Source: Lantana camara
Taxonomy: Eukaryota > Streptophyta > Magnoliopsida > Lamiales > Verbenaceae
Assembly (NCBI GenBank): GCA_037501455.1
Contig: CM074864.1
Coordinates: 40,326,001-40,390,000, forward strand
Reading direction: 5' to 3'
DNA: 64,000 nucleotides
Of this stretch, positions 8,981 to 19,884 are shown one piece after another. The notes under the pieces were generated by a model, which did no database searches, was not told where the DNA came from, and worked only from the letters and a program-made list of their open reading frames with translations. Each line of letters begins with the position of its first letter. The first letter of the stretch is position 1. The position numbers and the translations under genes are program-made.

Positions 8981-11617
8981 TCAAAGCCATTCTAAAGCTA
9001 CTCTAAGTCCCATCTTCTGAAGATGACCTTGGAAAGCTTCTCGACTAAGGGGTTTAGTAAGTGGATCTGCCACGTTCTCTGCTGATGTGACCCTCTCAAT
9101 TTGCACATCTCCTCTTTTGATAATATCAAGGACTAGGTGATACTTCCTCATAATGTGCTTGGTCCGTTGGTGAGATCTTGGTTCTCTTGCTTGAGCAACC
9201 GCCCTATTGTTGTCACAAAACACAGTAATGGGGTCTTTCATGCTAGGAACAACATTCAACTCTTGAATGAAGTTTCTAATCCAAACACCTTCCTTAGCTG
9301 CATCATTTGCCGCTAAGTATTCGGCCTCAGTGGTCGAATCTGCAGTGATAGTTTGCTTGGAACTCTTCCAACTCACTGCTCCGCCATTTAGGCAGAAAAT
9401 GTATCCTGACATTGACTTAAAATCATCTAAGTCAGATGCAAAGCTTGCATCGCAGTATCCTTCGACAGTAAGATCTTTCTGACCTCCGTAAACTAAGAAT
9501 AAATCTTTAGTACTTTTCAAGTACTTTAGAATATTCTTCACGGTAGCCCAGTGACCATCTCCAGGGTCAGATTGGAAACGACTTGTCACACTAAGTGCAT
9601 AAGCCACATCCGGTCGAGTACACAACATTGCATACATTATGCTACCTATTGCTGACGCATAAGGTGTATGAGTCATTCTCTCCTTCTCAAGGTTAGTCTT
9701 AGGACACATCTTCTTTGAAATACATGTTCCTACACTCATAGGAAGGTTCTTAACCTTTGCTGACTCCATATTGAATCTCTTCAATACTTTGTCAATGTAT
9801 ATCGACTGTGATAGTCCTATTAACCTTCTAGATCTATCTTGATAGATTTTAATTCCAAGGATATAGGACGCATCACCAAGATCTTTCATCTCGAATTGGT
9901 TCGATAACCATAACTTAGTTACTTTCATGTCATCCTTCGAATTCCCAATAAGAAGGATGTCATCAACATAAAGTGCTAAGAATTGCACTGAGGTCTCCAA
10001 TTCCTTTCTATACACACAGGACTCATTCGAGATTTGAATGAAGCCAAACGCTTTGACTGATTCATCAAATCGAATATTCCAATTCCTAGAAGCCTGTTTC
10101 AATCCATAGATTGATCTTTGGAGTTTGCAAACCTTTTGCTCACTCCTACTGAATGTGAAACCTATGGGTTGCTCCATATAAATGTCTTTATCAATGTCAC
10201 CATTGAGAAAGAAAGTTTTCACATCCATTTGCCATATCTCGTAGTCATAGTACGCAGCAATGGCAAGCATGATCCGAATAGACTTTTGCATTGCAACTGG
10301 TGAAAAGGTTTCATCAAAGTCCACGCCGGGTCTTTGAGTGAATCCTTTTGCAACCAGTCTTGCTTTGTAGGCTGCAATGCTTCCATCAACTCCAAGCTTT
10401 CTCTTAAAGATCCATTTGCAACCTATGGGTTTGACCCCATCAGGCAAATCTACCAAGGTCCAAACTTGGTTGGAGTTCATGGAATCCATTTCAGATTTCA
10501 TGGCTTCTATCCACTGTTCAGAGTCAGAATCTGAAAGTGCCTCCTCATATGTTAAAGGATCATTATCCTTTTGAGAGATTTCATGGAAGAATCCATACCA
10601 TCTCTCCGGCTGTCTATGAGTGCGTTCAGAACGCCTCAGAGGAGGATTTTCGTGTGTATCGAAATTCGTGATTGGTTGTGGTTGATCAGTAGGGGACGTT
10701 TCTTCAATGGGTGGCGTGGGGTCACTTTGTACTTCCTCTAATTCTATGATCTTGCCTTTCTTTTCTTTAAGGAACGGTTCCTCAAGAAAAGTGGCATTTC
10801 TGGAAACAAACACCTTTTTCTCAGATTGATCATAGAAGTAATATCCTATGGATTCCTTAGGATAACCTACAAAGTAGCATAAGTTAGAATGAGATTCTAA
10901 CTTATCTCCCACTGTCCTCTTCCCGTAAGCAGGACAACCCCAAATTCTCAAGTAAGAATAACTAGGGATTTTACCATGCCACATTTCATAGGGCGTTTTA
11001 GGGACTGACTTAGAGGGAACTAGATTCAGAATCTTTGCTGCACTTTCTAGGGCATAACCCCAGAAAGAAGGTGGTAAGTCAGTGAAACTCATCATGGAAC
11101 GAACCATATCAAGTAAGGTTCGATTCCTTCTCTCAGAAACTCCATTAAGCTGAGGAGTTCCCGGAGGAGTCCACTGAGAGACAATCCCATTATCTTTGAG
11201 ATGATTAAGGAATTCTTCACTAAGATACTCGCCTCCTTGATCAGATCGAAGTGCTTTGATCTTGTGACCAGTTTGGTTCTCAACCTCCTTTTGAAATTCT
11301 AAGAATTTCTCAAAAGCTTCAGATTTATACTTCATCAAGTATACATAACCATACCGACTGAAGTCATCAGTAAAGGTTATGAAATACTGATGATTGTTTC
11401 TTGTGCTTACTCTAAGCGGTCCACAAACATCAGTATGGATCAAATCCAAAACCTTAGTGGCACGTTCCACAGTTCCTTTAAAAGGAACTTTGGACATTTT
11501 TCCTTTGAGACAGGATTCACAAGAAGTTAACTCCTTAAGATCATTTTCAGAGAATGATCCTAAAGTGTTTATCTTGCTAATTCTGTTCTTGGAAATGTGT
11601 CCTAATCTAGCGTGTCA
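8981..11617 (-). pseudogene. pol: copia-1 pol: integrase, reverse transcriptase, RNase H
   Basis: Open without a stop from 11614 to the terminator at 8981; the internal Met at 11497 gives 838 residues. The region before that Met encodes the HHCC zinc-binding part (HARLGHIS...CESCLKGK). Then the integrase core follows, with its acidic triad in LDLIHTDVCGP, LRSDQGGEY and NGVSERRNRTLLDMV. The RT has QMDVKTFFLNGD and the YVDD active site at 9959-9970. RNase H has GYCDASFASD, STTEAEYLA and KHIMRKYH. Normally this is made as one gag-pol polyprotein. Here a TGA at 11617-11615 replaces the Trp codon found in copia-2, and a 1-base shift lies just upstream near 11650, so it is disconnected from gag. 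The rest looks intact, suggesting fairly recent insertion. Confidence 0.92.
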
Positions 11618-11645
11618 TAAGGGAGCTGAAACTTTGTCATCTCTC

Positions 11646-12872
11646 TTACGCTTCGTTTCGTTGTATATTCATAATATTGACATTCTGAGTTAGATAAAGT
11701 CCATTACTTAGAGTACCAATGTGAACGGAAGAGTTGTTCCGTTTGATAAAATATTTACCATTCTTAATATAAGTTTCATAACCTTCACAATCTAAAATTG
11801 GAACTGAAATTATATTACGAATAATGCTCGGTACATAAAGGACTTTATTTAAGACTAACTCAAAACTACCTAAATCTAATCTAATTGTGCCTAAAGCTCG
11901 AGCTTCAACGTTTGAGCCATCGCCGATCTTCAAGACACATTCTCCTTCTTTGAGTTGTTGGACTTCACTTAGCATCTGTACATCATTATAGATATGAGTT
12001 CCACAACCGGTATCAAGTACCCAAGAACTAGAATTAATAGAAAGATTTATTTCAACGAGAAAGATACCTTTCTTTAGAGTAGCCTTGTACTCTGGGCAGT
12101 TTCTCCTCCAATGTCCCGTTTTGCCACAATGGAAGCAAACATCCTCTTTCTGATCTCGCTTCTTCTTTTGGGCCTTCCCCTTCGAAACGCCACCAGTGGC
12201 CCTAAGGGGTTTCTTCTTCTTCTTTTGGGCTTTCTTGCCCTTACCTTTAGAAGGCCCAGAAGAGGAAGATGGAGCATTCACCATCAGAACCTTATTGTCC
12301 TTCTTGATCGTGCTTTCAGCTATAGTAGCACCAGCATGATTCATGTTGAAATTGAGGACAAATGGGTTGAATGATGGTGGGAGCGAAGCTAGCAACAAAT
12401 TCACTGAAAGCTCATCTTTCAGTGGCATGTCCATGGAAGCAAGTTTCTCAGTAAGGGCGAGAAACTTGAGTCCATATTCATGGACACTTGAACCTTCCCT
12501 CATTCTCAAGTGGAACAATTCCTTCGAAGTGTTATACCTTGTAACACGTTCATGAGGGCGGTAAAGTTGCTCTAAGTGGTCGTAAATCTCCCAAGCGAAT
12601 ACCATGGCCTCATGTTGCCTTTGCAAGTCCGGAGACATGTTAGCTAACATAAGGCAACGGGCTTGGAGATTATCATCCTTCCACTTCTGAATCGCATCCC
12701 GCTCGGCCCGAGTGGGAGCCTCCCCTTCGGGACTAGGCTCCCCTTCGAAGAGAACATAAGTTCTCTTCTCAGAATCTAAAATGATTTTTAGATTCCTCAG
12801 CCAATCAGAATAGTTGGGACCAGTCAACTTGTTTGACTCGAGGATCGATACAAGAGGGTTTTTGGCTGTCAT
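11646..12872 (-). pseudogene. gag: copia-1 gag-protease
   Basis: 408 residues from Met at 12872. The N-terminal gag domain begins with the LTGPNYSDWLRNLK motif, with LQARCLMLANMSPDLQRQHE further in. A lysine-rich linker leads to a CCHC knuckle, CFHCGKTGHWRRNC (12137-12096), that binds RNA. The aspartic protease starts at WVLDTGCGTHI (DTG at 12014-12006). Gag forms the particle and the protease matures the polyprotein. The frame ends at 11646 because one base was lost relative to the expected continuation into integrase. Confidence 0.92.
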
Positions 12873-13066
12873 TTCAAAACACGTAGAGAATCACAGAATC
12901 TATGACCTAAATGGTAAAACAGAGAACTAGTGAGCATGCTGAATTATAACGATATACAAAAGATAAGGTCTTTAATCTAATGTAGCTCCCACTGGTTTTC
13001 AAAGATCTAGAATTCCCAAAGATCTAAGAGGAACACCTTGCCCAATGGGTACTAAGATCCTAGCGC
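12873..13066 (-). mobile_element. copia-1 leader fragment
   Basis: About 190 bases upstream of gag, without a primer site. It stops at the fusion with gypsy-E gag at about 13066. Confidence 0.6.
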
Positions 13067-13387
13067 TGCTCCTTCCAGGAGGAAGGTCGCAAATTGAACT
13101 CGCTCTCTATCCTCTGGAAAGATATTTATAGCTTCGAAGATCTTCACTAAGCTCGCAATCCAGTTTTCAGCTTTAAGATCATTGGGCTCTCCGAAGAACT
13201 TCTGGGGATTCATTCGGAGAAACTTTTCAAGTGTCTTTTCATTCGCTGAATTGTAAACCCGCGCAAATTGCCTCAAAGCCTCCCCAATTTCTGGTTGTTC
13301 TTGTGGCATCGGTGGAGGACGGGGAAATTCCTCAGGTGGTGGCGGTGGCGGTGGAATGCGTTCACGTGGAGCTCTTCTCGGGGGCAT
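13067..13387 (-). pseudogene. gag: gypsy-E gag, N-terminal fragment
   Basis: About 107 residues from Met at 13387: a Pro/Arg-rich head (MPPRRAPRERIPPPPPPP) and then the start of a retrotransposon gag domain (KFFGEPNDLKAENWIASLVK, RVQFATFLLEGAA). The coding region stops making sense right after the LLEGAA motif, where the aromatic residues of the family are expected. This is the junction with copia-1. The remaining gag and pol are not in the window. It belongs to the gypsy element whose primer site is at 17113-17125. Family assignment is good; lineage (chromovirus-like) is inferred. Confidence 0.75.
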
Positions 13388-13559
13388 ATTGTCACTGTAT
13401 TCATAATATCACCCCAAACAGATATAATGCATGGCGATAAGAATGGTCCATATACTCAATGTTCCACATCAGTAAACAACAATCAATCATCAAAGTTGCA
13501 ATTAGGCACGTAGTCATCAATTCAAAGTGTCCCAATTTTAATACATTAAGCAATCATTA
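13388..13559 (-). mobile_element. gypsy-E leader, part next to gag
   Basis: Non-coding sequence between the gag start and the solo copia LTR. It continues beyond that LTR at 15828. CATTA at 13555-13559 is the target-site copy. Confidence 0.7.
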
Positions 13560-14706
13560 TGTTAGGAATAGTGCCCTAGAAAGCCGATTAGTCATAATCC
13601 GTTTTGGGACTTTCCTAGAATCACAGACAATCTTTGAATAAAATAACGAATTGAGGCAACACTTCTTTATATGCTCTTGTTTGGTATGCGTTTACTTTAG
13701 CTGTGCATGTATGAGAACTCCCCTAATCCTGATGACTTTAGGACTCTACCATTTAGGTGAAATGGTTCATGAAACGAGCCCTATATCACATAAGTCATGA
13801 TTAGTAAAATACTCCAAGCCGATGAGTCCTACAGACAGTGGGAGTGTCAACCTGACTCCTCCAAGGCTTGCTTGTGGGATCACGCCCTTAAGAAGGACCA
13901 CCTTGTTTCATGGAGGTGCAAAGTGTATAGTTGATACGTGCGTGATACATGAGGGTGCTTACTTTAATAAGTAAGTTCACTGAGGTGCCCCGTGTGATAA
14001 CATTCCTAAATGGGAAAGGAAGTTTCTATTTCAGGAAATGGAAACTTCCAGATTAGGAAATATCTCACGAGTCATTGATGTGATTAATTGATCCTTAGAC
14101 TTGAGGTTCCTTGTCACTTTATGAATTAACTCTGTAGTCTTTGGTATAAGCTTTAAAGGGTGTCGCCTTAGACAACTGATTCAAGGCTTATGCTGGGGCT
14201 GTACAAGTGATTCATGAAAGTGAATGAGAATCAAGAAAGGACCTACACTTGTGTTTGCAAGGTGATCTCTTATTGTGTAAGTCATTCATATGCCATATGG
14301 AGTCCTTGGCCAAGGCAGTAGATCAAGACATCAAGAAAAGGGTTTCTTGGATTGAGATCAAATGGATATGAAATGCACTTAGCTTTAAGACCAGATTATT
14401 AGGGTTCTGATTATTCCCTTGCCCCAGATCTTGGTTGAGAGATAGTAAGTAGGAGGATTGTATCTCACATGAATCAATGACTTAAAGGTTCTGTCGAATC
14501 CGAACATTCCAATTCAGCTAGGGGTTAAACACCTGTTGCTAGACTATGGTCGTTTAATCTGTGGACTGATAAATTAATTAGTGAATTAATTAATTGGGGT
14601 CACTGCTAATTGAATTGAGAACCTAGAGGGTCACACACAACAACTTGGTTACATGAGTTGAGGCTTAAAAATGATTAAACGAGTTAATCGAGCCTAAGGG
14701 GTTCCA

Positions 14707-14775
14707 CACGTGTGAAATCACACGTGTGGCTCACGTGATTGGACACGTGTCATTAAGACACGTGTGCCACACGTG
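14707..14775. promoter_or_regulatory. Cluster of six G-box motifs (solo LTR)
   Basis: Six CACGTG hexamers in 69 bases, matching in count and position those at 7748-7815 and 54940-55006. Confidence 0.8.
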
Positions 14776-15340
14776 ATTATGTGATGTTAAATAATTAATG
14801 TGTTAATTATTTAATAGACTTTGGTTTAATTTTGAATTAAAAAGAAAGTCTAATTTTGGAGAAAATAATCTAGTTAATTAATTATGAATTAATTAATTAG
14901 ATAAAAAAAAATAAGTTATTTATTTTTATAATAAATAAAGTATAAAATTATCCAAAAATACTTTGGATATTTTTAGCTCTCTTAAAAGTTGACTTGAAAT
15001 AGAATTCAAAGTCAAAGTTGGAAAATACTTGATGATCAAGTAATAGGAGAGAGAGGGACCAAATCCTTTGTCCATTAGGACTAGGTTCGGCCGCCCCTCC
15101 CCTTTCCTATATATAGGGGAGCTCATGCTCCCCTTTAGAGCTAATAGACAATTCTTGGTTCATGTGTTGAACACCTTCCTTTCTCCAAGATTAAATTAAA
15201 CCCTAGGTTAAGCCTAAACACTAACTAGAGAACTAGCATCCTTACTAGTTAGATTGTAGCCAAGTTGGTGGACTATCTCTAGAGACTTCAAGTTAGAAGT
15301 TTTGAAGATTCGAGCTTTACCAAAAGTGGGGATTAAGCAA

Positions 15341-15658
15341 AACAATCAGAAGGGATGATGAAACGATTCTGAACCCAACAGAAAACGAGTGAAAAAATCG
15401 AACCAAAGAAGATGGCGAAAACCGTTCGTCCATATCCTGAAAGATGAGTTTTTTCACGAGGGTTTTATGGCTGGCAGATTTCTACTTTCGCAAAACTGGT
15501 TTTCGAAGGGAGTTTCAATCATGCCTTTCTCGCTTCATGTTTCTTTCTTTATGTTATATTGTTAAGAACTTCCCTAACATGATTTGAATCTAGGTTGGTG
15601 TGGATTGTTATCCCGACAATGGATTCTGAAGTAGAAAGAGACTTTCGAGGGACGGGTT
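15341..15658. other. Unexplained ~320-bp insertion in the solo LTR
   Basis: The flanking LTR sequence is continuous in the other copies (GGGGATCAAGCCGCG), but here it is split by about 320 bases. I see no terminal repeats, coding frame or family resemblance in the insert. Edges are accurate to roughly 10 bases. Confidence 0.6.
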
Positions 15659-15832
15659 GTCAAGCCGCGAGAAGAGCGTTCTTGGGTGGCTTGAAACGCT
15701 TCAAGAAAGAATAAAAGAAAAGTAAGTTTTCTATCTCTACGAATTTGGTTACACGATTGCGAGTCCAAGATCCTTTTGTTGGAAAATTTTTTAAATTCCG
15801 CTGCTTTCTGATTCGTGTTTTCCAACACATTA

Positions 15833-16294
15833 TTCACAAGTAACAGAAAACAGTCATATATATAGATGCACAAAATGAAATGGTATGATCCATGCACAGC
15901 CCTAATGGTATCTTGAAGCATTTCTAAGACTCATGACATGATAAATATAGAAAACAGTAACATGTAGTGATATGAGTAAAGCCGCAAAAGATGATGTCAT
16001 ATATGCAAAATTTTGGAAAAGCTTTTATACAAAGGCTATATCTGACCAAAAAGACAAAAAGGGGGAGGACCCGATGCTAAGTCGAGTTGCTCCCGTACTG
16101 CCTAAGCTCTCCAAAACATCATCTGTCAACTGTCATAATCTGCCAAAAAGCGGGGATCCCTGGAGTATATATAATCCCCTCTGCACCTGTCGGAAGTCAT
16201 CCTATATGTCATAATACGCTGCATACCTGCTGAGTATATATGCTACTGCTATCTGCCTCTATATACAAGTCCCAACGGTCCGGACTCAGCTCCT
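15833..16294 (-). mobile_element. gypsy-E leader between extra ORF and gag
   Basis: Non-coding sequence linking the coiled-coil ORF (stop at 16295) to gag (13387). Nothing recognisable apart from low-complexity AT stretches. Confidence 0.6.
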
Positions 16295-17005
16295 CTACTG
16301 CTGGCTATGACTGGCTCCATCGCTATCATCAGACACAGCAACATAATTTCCCTGTCGTGCTGGAGATGGGCTCTCCTCCTCAGATGATCCCTCTGTCTCC
16401 TGGTCCTCTCCTGCATGTGTGTCCATAGGGTCCTCTGGAGCAGCTGGCTCACTGTGTACTGGTCCCTCGTACTCTAAAGCCGCCTGCTCATCGGTAAGGT
16501 AGAAAGTCTCACAAAGTCTGGCCCTAATCCGGCTCTGATATCGATGGTGCATCTCCATAGAAAAATCTCTATCAGTAGTCATACATGCCAAGTCCGCCTC
16601 TAACTGTGCAATACGGGATGCCTGCTGGGCTCTGGCCTGGCGCTCCGCTGTCAGTCGAGCCTCCATCTCTCTGGCATGCTCCCGAGCAATATCCCGGTCA
16701 GTCCGGTGCTGTGCTGCCAAATCATGGTAGCGAATGGCCTCCAGCCGAACCTCTCTCAATCTTAAGCTATCCTGTAGGTACTCGTCCCGCTCAGCCTCCA
16801 GCTGATGAACAACCCTATTGGGGTATGAATACCCCGGGTGTCCTCTCTCCTGCGCTCGCTGCCATGTATAGTAACGGGCCCTGCCACGGCGAACTACTGC
16901 TACTGTACGAGGGGACTCAAGCTCCTCAAAATATACCTCATCCTGCTCTCGCTGACTCAGGCTGTCCATAACTATAGTGAAAGCAAGCTGGCTCGCACTG
17001 TTCAT
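16295..17005 (-). CDS. Extra ORF of gypsy-E: coiled-coil, acidic-tailed protein, function unknown
   Basis: An open frame of 236 residues from Met at 17005, or 224 from Met at 16969. The frame stays open upstream through the primer site and into the LTR to 17347, but translation before the primer site is unlikely to be native. It has a basic patch (VVRRGRARYYTWQRAQERG), then about 120 residues of charged heptad-like sequence (VVHQLEAERDEYLQ, ARLTAERQARAQQASRIAQL) that should form a coiled coil. The C-terminus is Ser/Glu-rich and acidic (GEDQETEGSSEEESPSP). No Cys/His knuckle or enzyme motif is seen. It lies between primer site and gag on the sense strand, where most plant gypsy elements have only leader; Ogre/Tat elements are known to carry an ORF there. 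I do not recognise the protein. A nucleic-acid- or Gag-interacting role is only a guess. Confidence 0.65.
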   Translation of the reverse strand: MNSASQLAFTIVMDSLSQREQDEVYFEELESPRTVAVVRRGRARYYTWQRAQERGHPGYSYPNRVVHQLEAERDEYLQDSLRLREVRLEAIRYHDLAAQHRTDRDIAREHAREMEARLTAERQARAQQASRIAQLEADLACMTTDRDFSMEMHHRYQSRIRARLCETFYLTDEQAALEYEGPVHSEPAAPEDPMDTHAGEDQETEGSSEEESPSPARQGNYVAVSDDSDGASHSQQ

Positions 17006-17112
17006 AACTACAGAGTAAGCACAGATATGAATACCAAGATGTAGAGCAAGCAAACTCAAAACATCCTCTATGCTCCGAGCTCCCAGGTTAAGTCTCTTCT
17101 TACCCAACCTGA

Positions 17113-17125
17113 GGCTCTGATACCA
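17113..17125 (-). other. gypsy-E primer binding site
   Basis: Minus-strand TGGTATCAGAGCC, complementary to initiator tRNA-Met, seven bases from the LTR end at 17133. Confidence 0.93.
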
Positions 17126-18852
17126 CCTTAGCTGTAGCGCCCCAACGCCACAACCCCGCACCGTTGTATCACCCAAGTAACTAGGAAGCTTTATTACTCG
17201 AGAGATACTTCGGCGAACGGACAGAACATAACAAAGATCAGAGTAACCAGTGTCGCCAACGCAGCGGAATTTCAGAATAATTTTAAACTTTTGAAAACAT
17301 GAATGCAACACAGTAGTATATGCATAACCACAGAAACAAGTAGCCAAAGTATAACATAAAACATTAGTCCAATAGGAACACCAAAGAACATAATAAAACT
17401 GAATTCAAGTAATTCAGGTCGTAGCCTGAACAAGTTCTCATAGTAAAACATGCACATAAAGGTAGAGGTAACCACGACTGCACAGGGCAAAAGAAGGGTA
17501 ACTACAACCCTGACTTAACAAAAGACCTCCTACAGCTTCAAGATACCTCAAGGAAGCGCCGGGCTGCCTACCTGAAACCATGAGGTCAGAAAACAGGGTG
17601 GAGGTATTAGTCAAAGGGACTAAGTGAGATAATTCGTAGAAATAAAGAATAGTTGAACTTGTGGGGTTTTGAAAGGTTTTCTTAGTAACTTTTCTCAAAC
17701 CGGAAAGATAACTCTTTTATCTTGAAATGGGATTTTTCACAAGCACACACAAGCACACATATCAGAGGTTCTGGTTCATACATACTTTATATAAACGGGG
17801 AACAGGATACGGGATATTTTCAAAAATATGAACCAGACTTTAAAACCAAAATTTGCCCGCAAGCTAGGCCATATCCATCCTTTACTCCTCAAAAACATTT
17901 ACAAAGTTGGTATCGAGATCCATTAGGATCCCAACACCCATAATCACATGCACCACCCCTTCTCCCCTTATTGTCGCGCCCAGGGAGCTACCCCGCGGTG
18001 ACGTGCGAAACGGGAGGAATTTACCACCTCTCCCGACCTTCGATGTGGAGTAACCAACCTCCGATTAAACCATCACCAAGGTCAGTGCGGCGGCCAGTAT
18101 CATAGTAGCCATTGGCGCACGCCTCCCGGTCTACTACTAACCATACCGCCAGGGCCCAACATAACAAAGTTTCCAAAGCTTGCTTTCAGAATAACAAAGG
18201 TGCATAAGCACACAGAGTTCAGATGACTGAACCTTTAATCAAAGTAGTATAATAGTGAACAGAACGTATATCAGAGATCATTGACTTTAAACTCGAAGCA
18301 TTGTTCCAAATGGGAAAACGTTAACTTGAAAGATAGGAATCTTTGCACCCGAAGGCGTTGATTTTGAAATCATTTGAAAACGAAGGAATATTCATGGTTC
18401 CAGTTGAAATAGTTTAAACCTCACCTATTTATTTAGATAAGTTGATAGTTGGTAGAAGACAGGGTTCACACGGTACCCTGCGGATCCCAGAACTCGGTAT
18501 TATCTCTTGTAAGTGACAGACTACCATAAGCTTAAGGATCTAAGCCCCACACATGATTAATGATGCATGATTGAGTGCGGATAGTCAAGTATTGGAGTAT
18601 AAGATTGAAAAGAATGCGGCACATTTAAACAAGGAATAATCTTTCCCGAAGAAAGAATTCGGGCAAACGATTAGTCTCATAAGAAAGTTCGTGTCAAAAG
18701 CTTAGGGGTATGTTCTTAGGGTCTTAGAACAGCCCTAATGTGAACTTTGAAACCTACTTTGATCCCTTGTTTTTTAGAATTTTCGAAAAAGGCTTTGACC
18801 GTTGAATTCGTCTCTTTGAAATGATCAATTAGGTTGAAAGTCAAAATTCTTG

Positions 18853-18922
18853 GTCAAGGTCAAAGTCAAAGTCAAAGTCAAAGGTCAAGGGTCAAAGGTC
18901 AAAGGTCAAAGGTCAAAGGTCA
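18853..18922. repeat. AAAGTC / AAAGGTC tandem array
   Basis: About ten tandem 6-7-base units: AAAGTC three times, then AAAGGTC-type units. It lies in the gypsy-E LTR directly before the next array. Confidence 0.9.
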
Positions 18923-18931
18923 CTATTCAGG

Positions 18932-19240
18932 TATACGGTATATATACTGTATGTACACTGTACTTATACTGTATATATACGTGTATTTATATAGTATGTA
19001 TACGGTACTTATACTGTATGTATACGGTATTTATACGGGGATACCTACCGTATTTGTACAGTATTTATACAAGGTACATACAGTATTTATACAAGAATAC
19101 ATGCGGTATTTATACTAGAATACATACGGTATTTATACAAAAGTACATACGTATTTATTAAGGAAATACACATAGTATTTATACGAAAGTACACACGTAT
19201 TTATACATATTGGAATCAAATACGTATACGTATATTATAC
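18932..19240. repeat. Degenerate TATACGGTATTTATAC minisatellite
   Basis: About 300 bases built of variants of GTATTTATAC and TATACGGTA/ACTGTA, with a spacing of roughly 20-28 bases. It ends at the copia-3 junction. Confidence 0.85.
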
Positions 19241-19243
19241 ATA

Positions 19244-19573
19244 TATTGAGAATGCTATTAGATAATCAATATCTAATTAGTGTTCTAGTGTGCTAATTGA
19301 ATAATTGTTCAATTACGGGTCGTGGACTACCTTAGAGGAATTCCGCGTGGGATTCTTGGAAGAAGATCGGATAGAAGAGAACCGGGTAGGTTTTGGAAAA
19401 CCGTCTTGTCATCGCCCATCAACTGGAAGCGAAAGCGGTATTTGATTCTTCTTCCGTTTAAATCGTAAATCTGAATCAAAGGCTGATCTTAATTGGAATT
19501 CCGATAAAACTTGTTTTATAATCCCTAAAAAAAAATTTAATTTCCGCTGCGTTAGGGTTGACGAATTCCAACA
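19244..19573 (+). mobile_element. copia-3 5' LTR remnant (U3 lost)
   Basis: Matches only the last ~330 bases of the 3' LTR (27281-27609), ending TTCCAACA. About 1.6 kb including the promoter is missing. TATT at the joint is shared by both flanks. Confidence 0.88.
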
Positions 19574-19574
19574 G

Positions 19575-19587
19575 TGGTATCAGAGCC
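19575..19587 (+). other. copia-3 primer binding site
   Basis: TGGTATCAGAGCC one base after the LTR end; initiator tRNA-Met type. Confidence 0.93.
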
Positions 19588-19842
19588 ATACTTTGATTGA
19601 TTTGCGATTTTTAATTCCTTGTATTAATATGATTAATATGTTGATGCGTGTCGTGCTTGTTTTAATTTGAGATTCGTTTGGGCAAAGTTTTAAAATTTGA
19701 AGAAAAGTTCTTGTTTTAAAACTTGTAAAAGAATTATGAGATTTTGTGAAAATCGAAAAACTATTTTTCGTAGTTTCGTAAAATTATAATTTTTATTTGT
19801 GTTTTATTTTAAAATAGTTTTAAAATAAAATTAAACAAAAAG

Positions 19843-19866
19843 CACTGTGCAGTCCCGTGCACAGTG
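19843..19866 (+). other. Leader hairpin 1 (9-bp stem)
   Basis: CACTGTGCA, loop GTCCCG, then TGCACAGTG; a perfect 9-bp stem in the copia-3 leader. Confidence 0.85.
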
Positions 19867-19884
19867 TGTGCGTGTGGGACAGGG

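Larger units (their letters stand above)
7016..13066 (-). mobile_element. copia-1, Ty1/copia retrotransposon, 5' truncated
   Basis: Minus-strand order: leader fragment (13066-12873), gag-protease (12872-11646), integrase-RT-RNase H (11617-8981), polypurine tract (8979-8965), 3' LTR (8964-7016). The gene order protease-integrase-RT-RNase H defines Ty1/copia. The 5' LTR and primer site are missing: about 190 bases upstream of gag the sequence switches at about 13066 to the gag of gypsy-E, so the left target-site copy (GTTGT, 7011-7015) has no partner. Confidence 0.9.
13560..15827 (+). mobile_element. Solo copia LTR, TSD CATTA
   Basis: Starts TGTTAGG and ends CCAACA. It is the same family as the copia-1 LTR but in plus orientation, and is flanked by a perfect 5-bp direct repeat CATTA (13555-13559 and 15828-15832). 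With no internal region, it fits LTR-LTR recombination after insertion. It holds six CACGTG motifs (14707-14775), a TATA-like box (15108-15115), and an extra segment of about 320 bp near its 3' end. Confidence 0.93.
17133..19243 (-). mobile_element. gypsy-E 5' LTR, truncated
   Basis: Plus-strand TGTAGCGCCCC at 17133 is the LTR 3' end (minus ...GGGGCGCTACA). On the minus strand it shows donor-like AGGTGAGGTTTA (18426-18415), a small hairpin TTAGTC-CCTTT-GACTAA (about 17630-17612) and acceptor-like TTTCAG (ends 17572). Two repeat arrays lie at 18853-19240. It is cut at 19243, where copia-3 LTR sequence begins, so its U3 end is missing. Confidence 0.8.

Noticed and set aside
16585..16971. 128-codon plus-strand frame
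   Set aside because: It is the antisense shadow of the coiled-coil ORF, which fits the element's strand and position.
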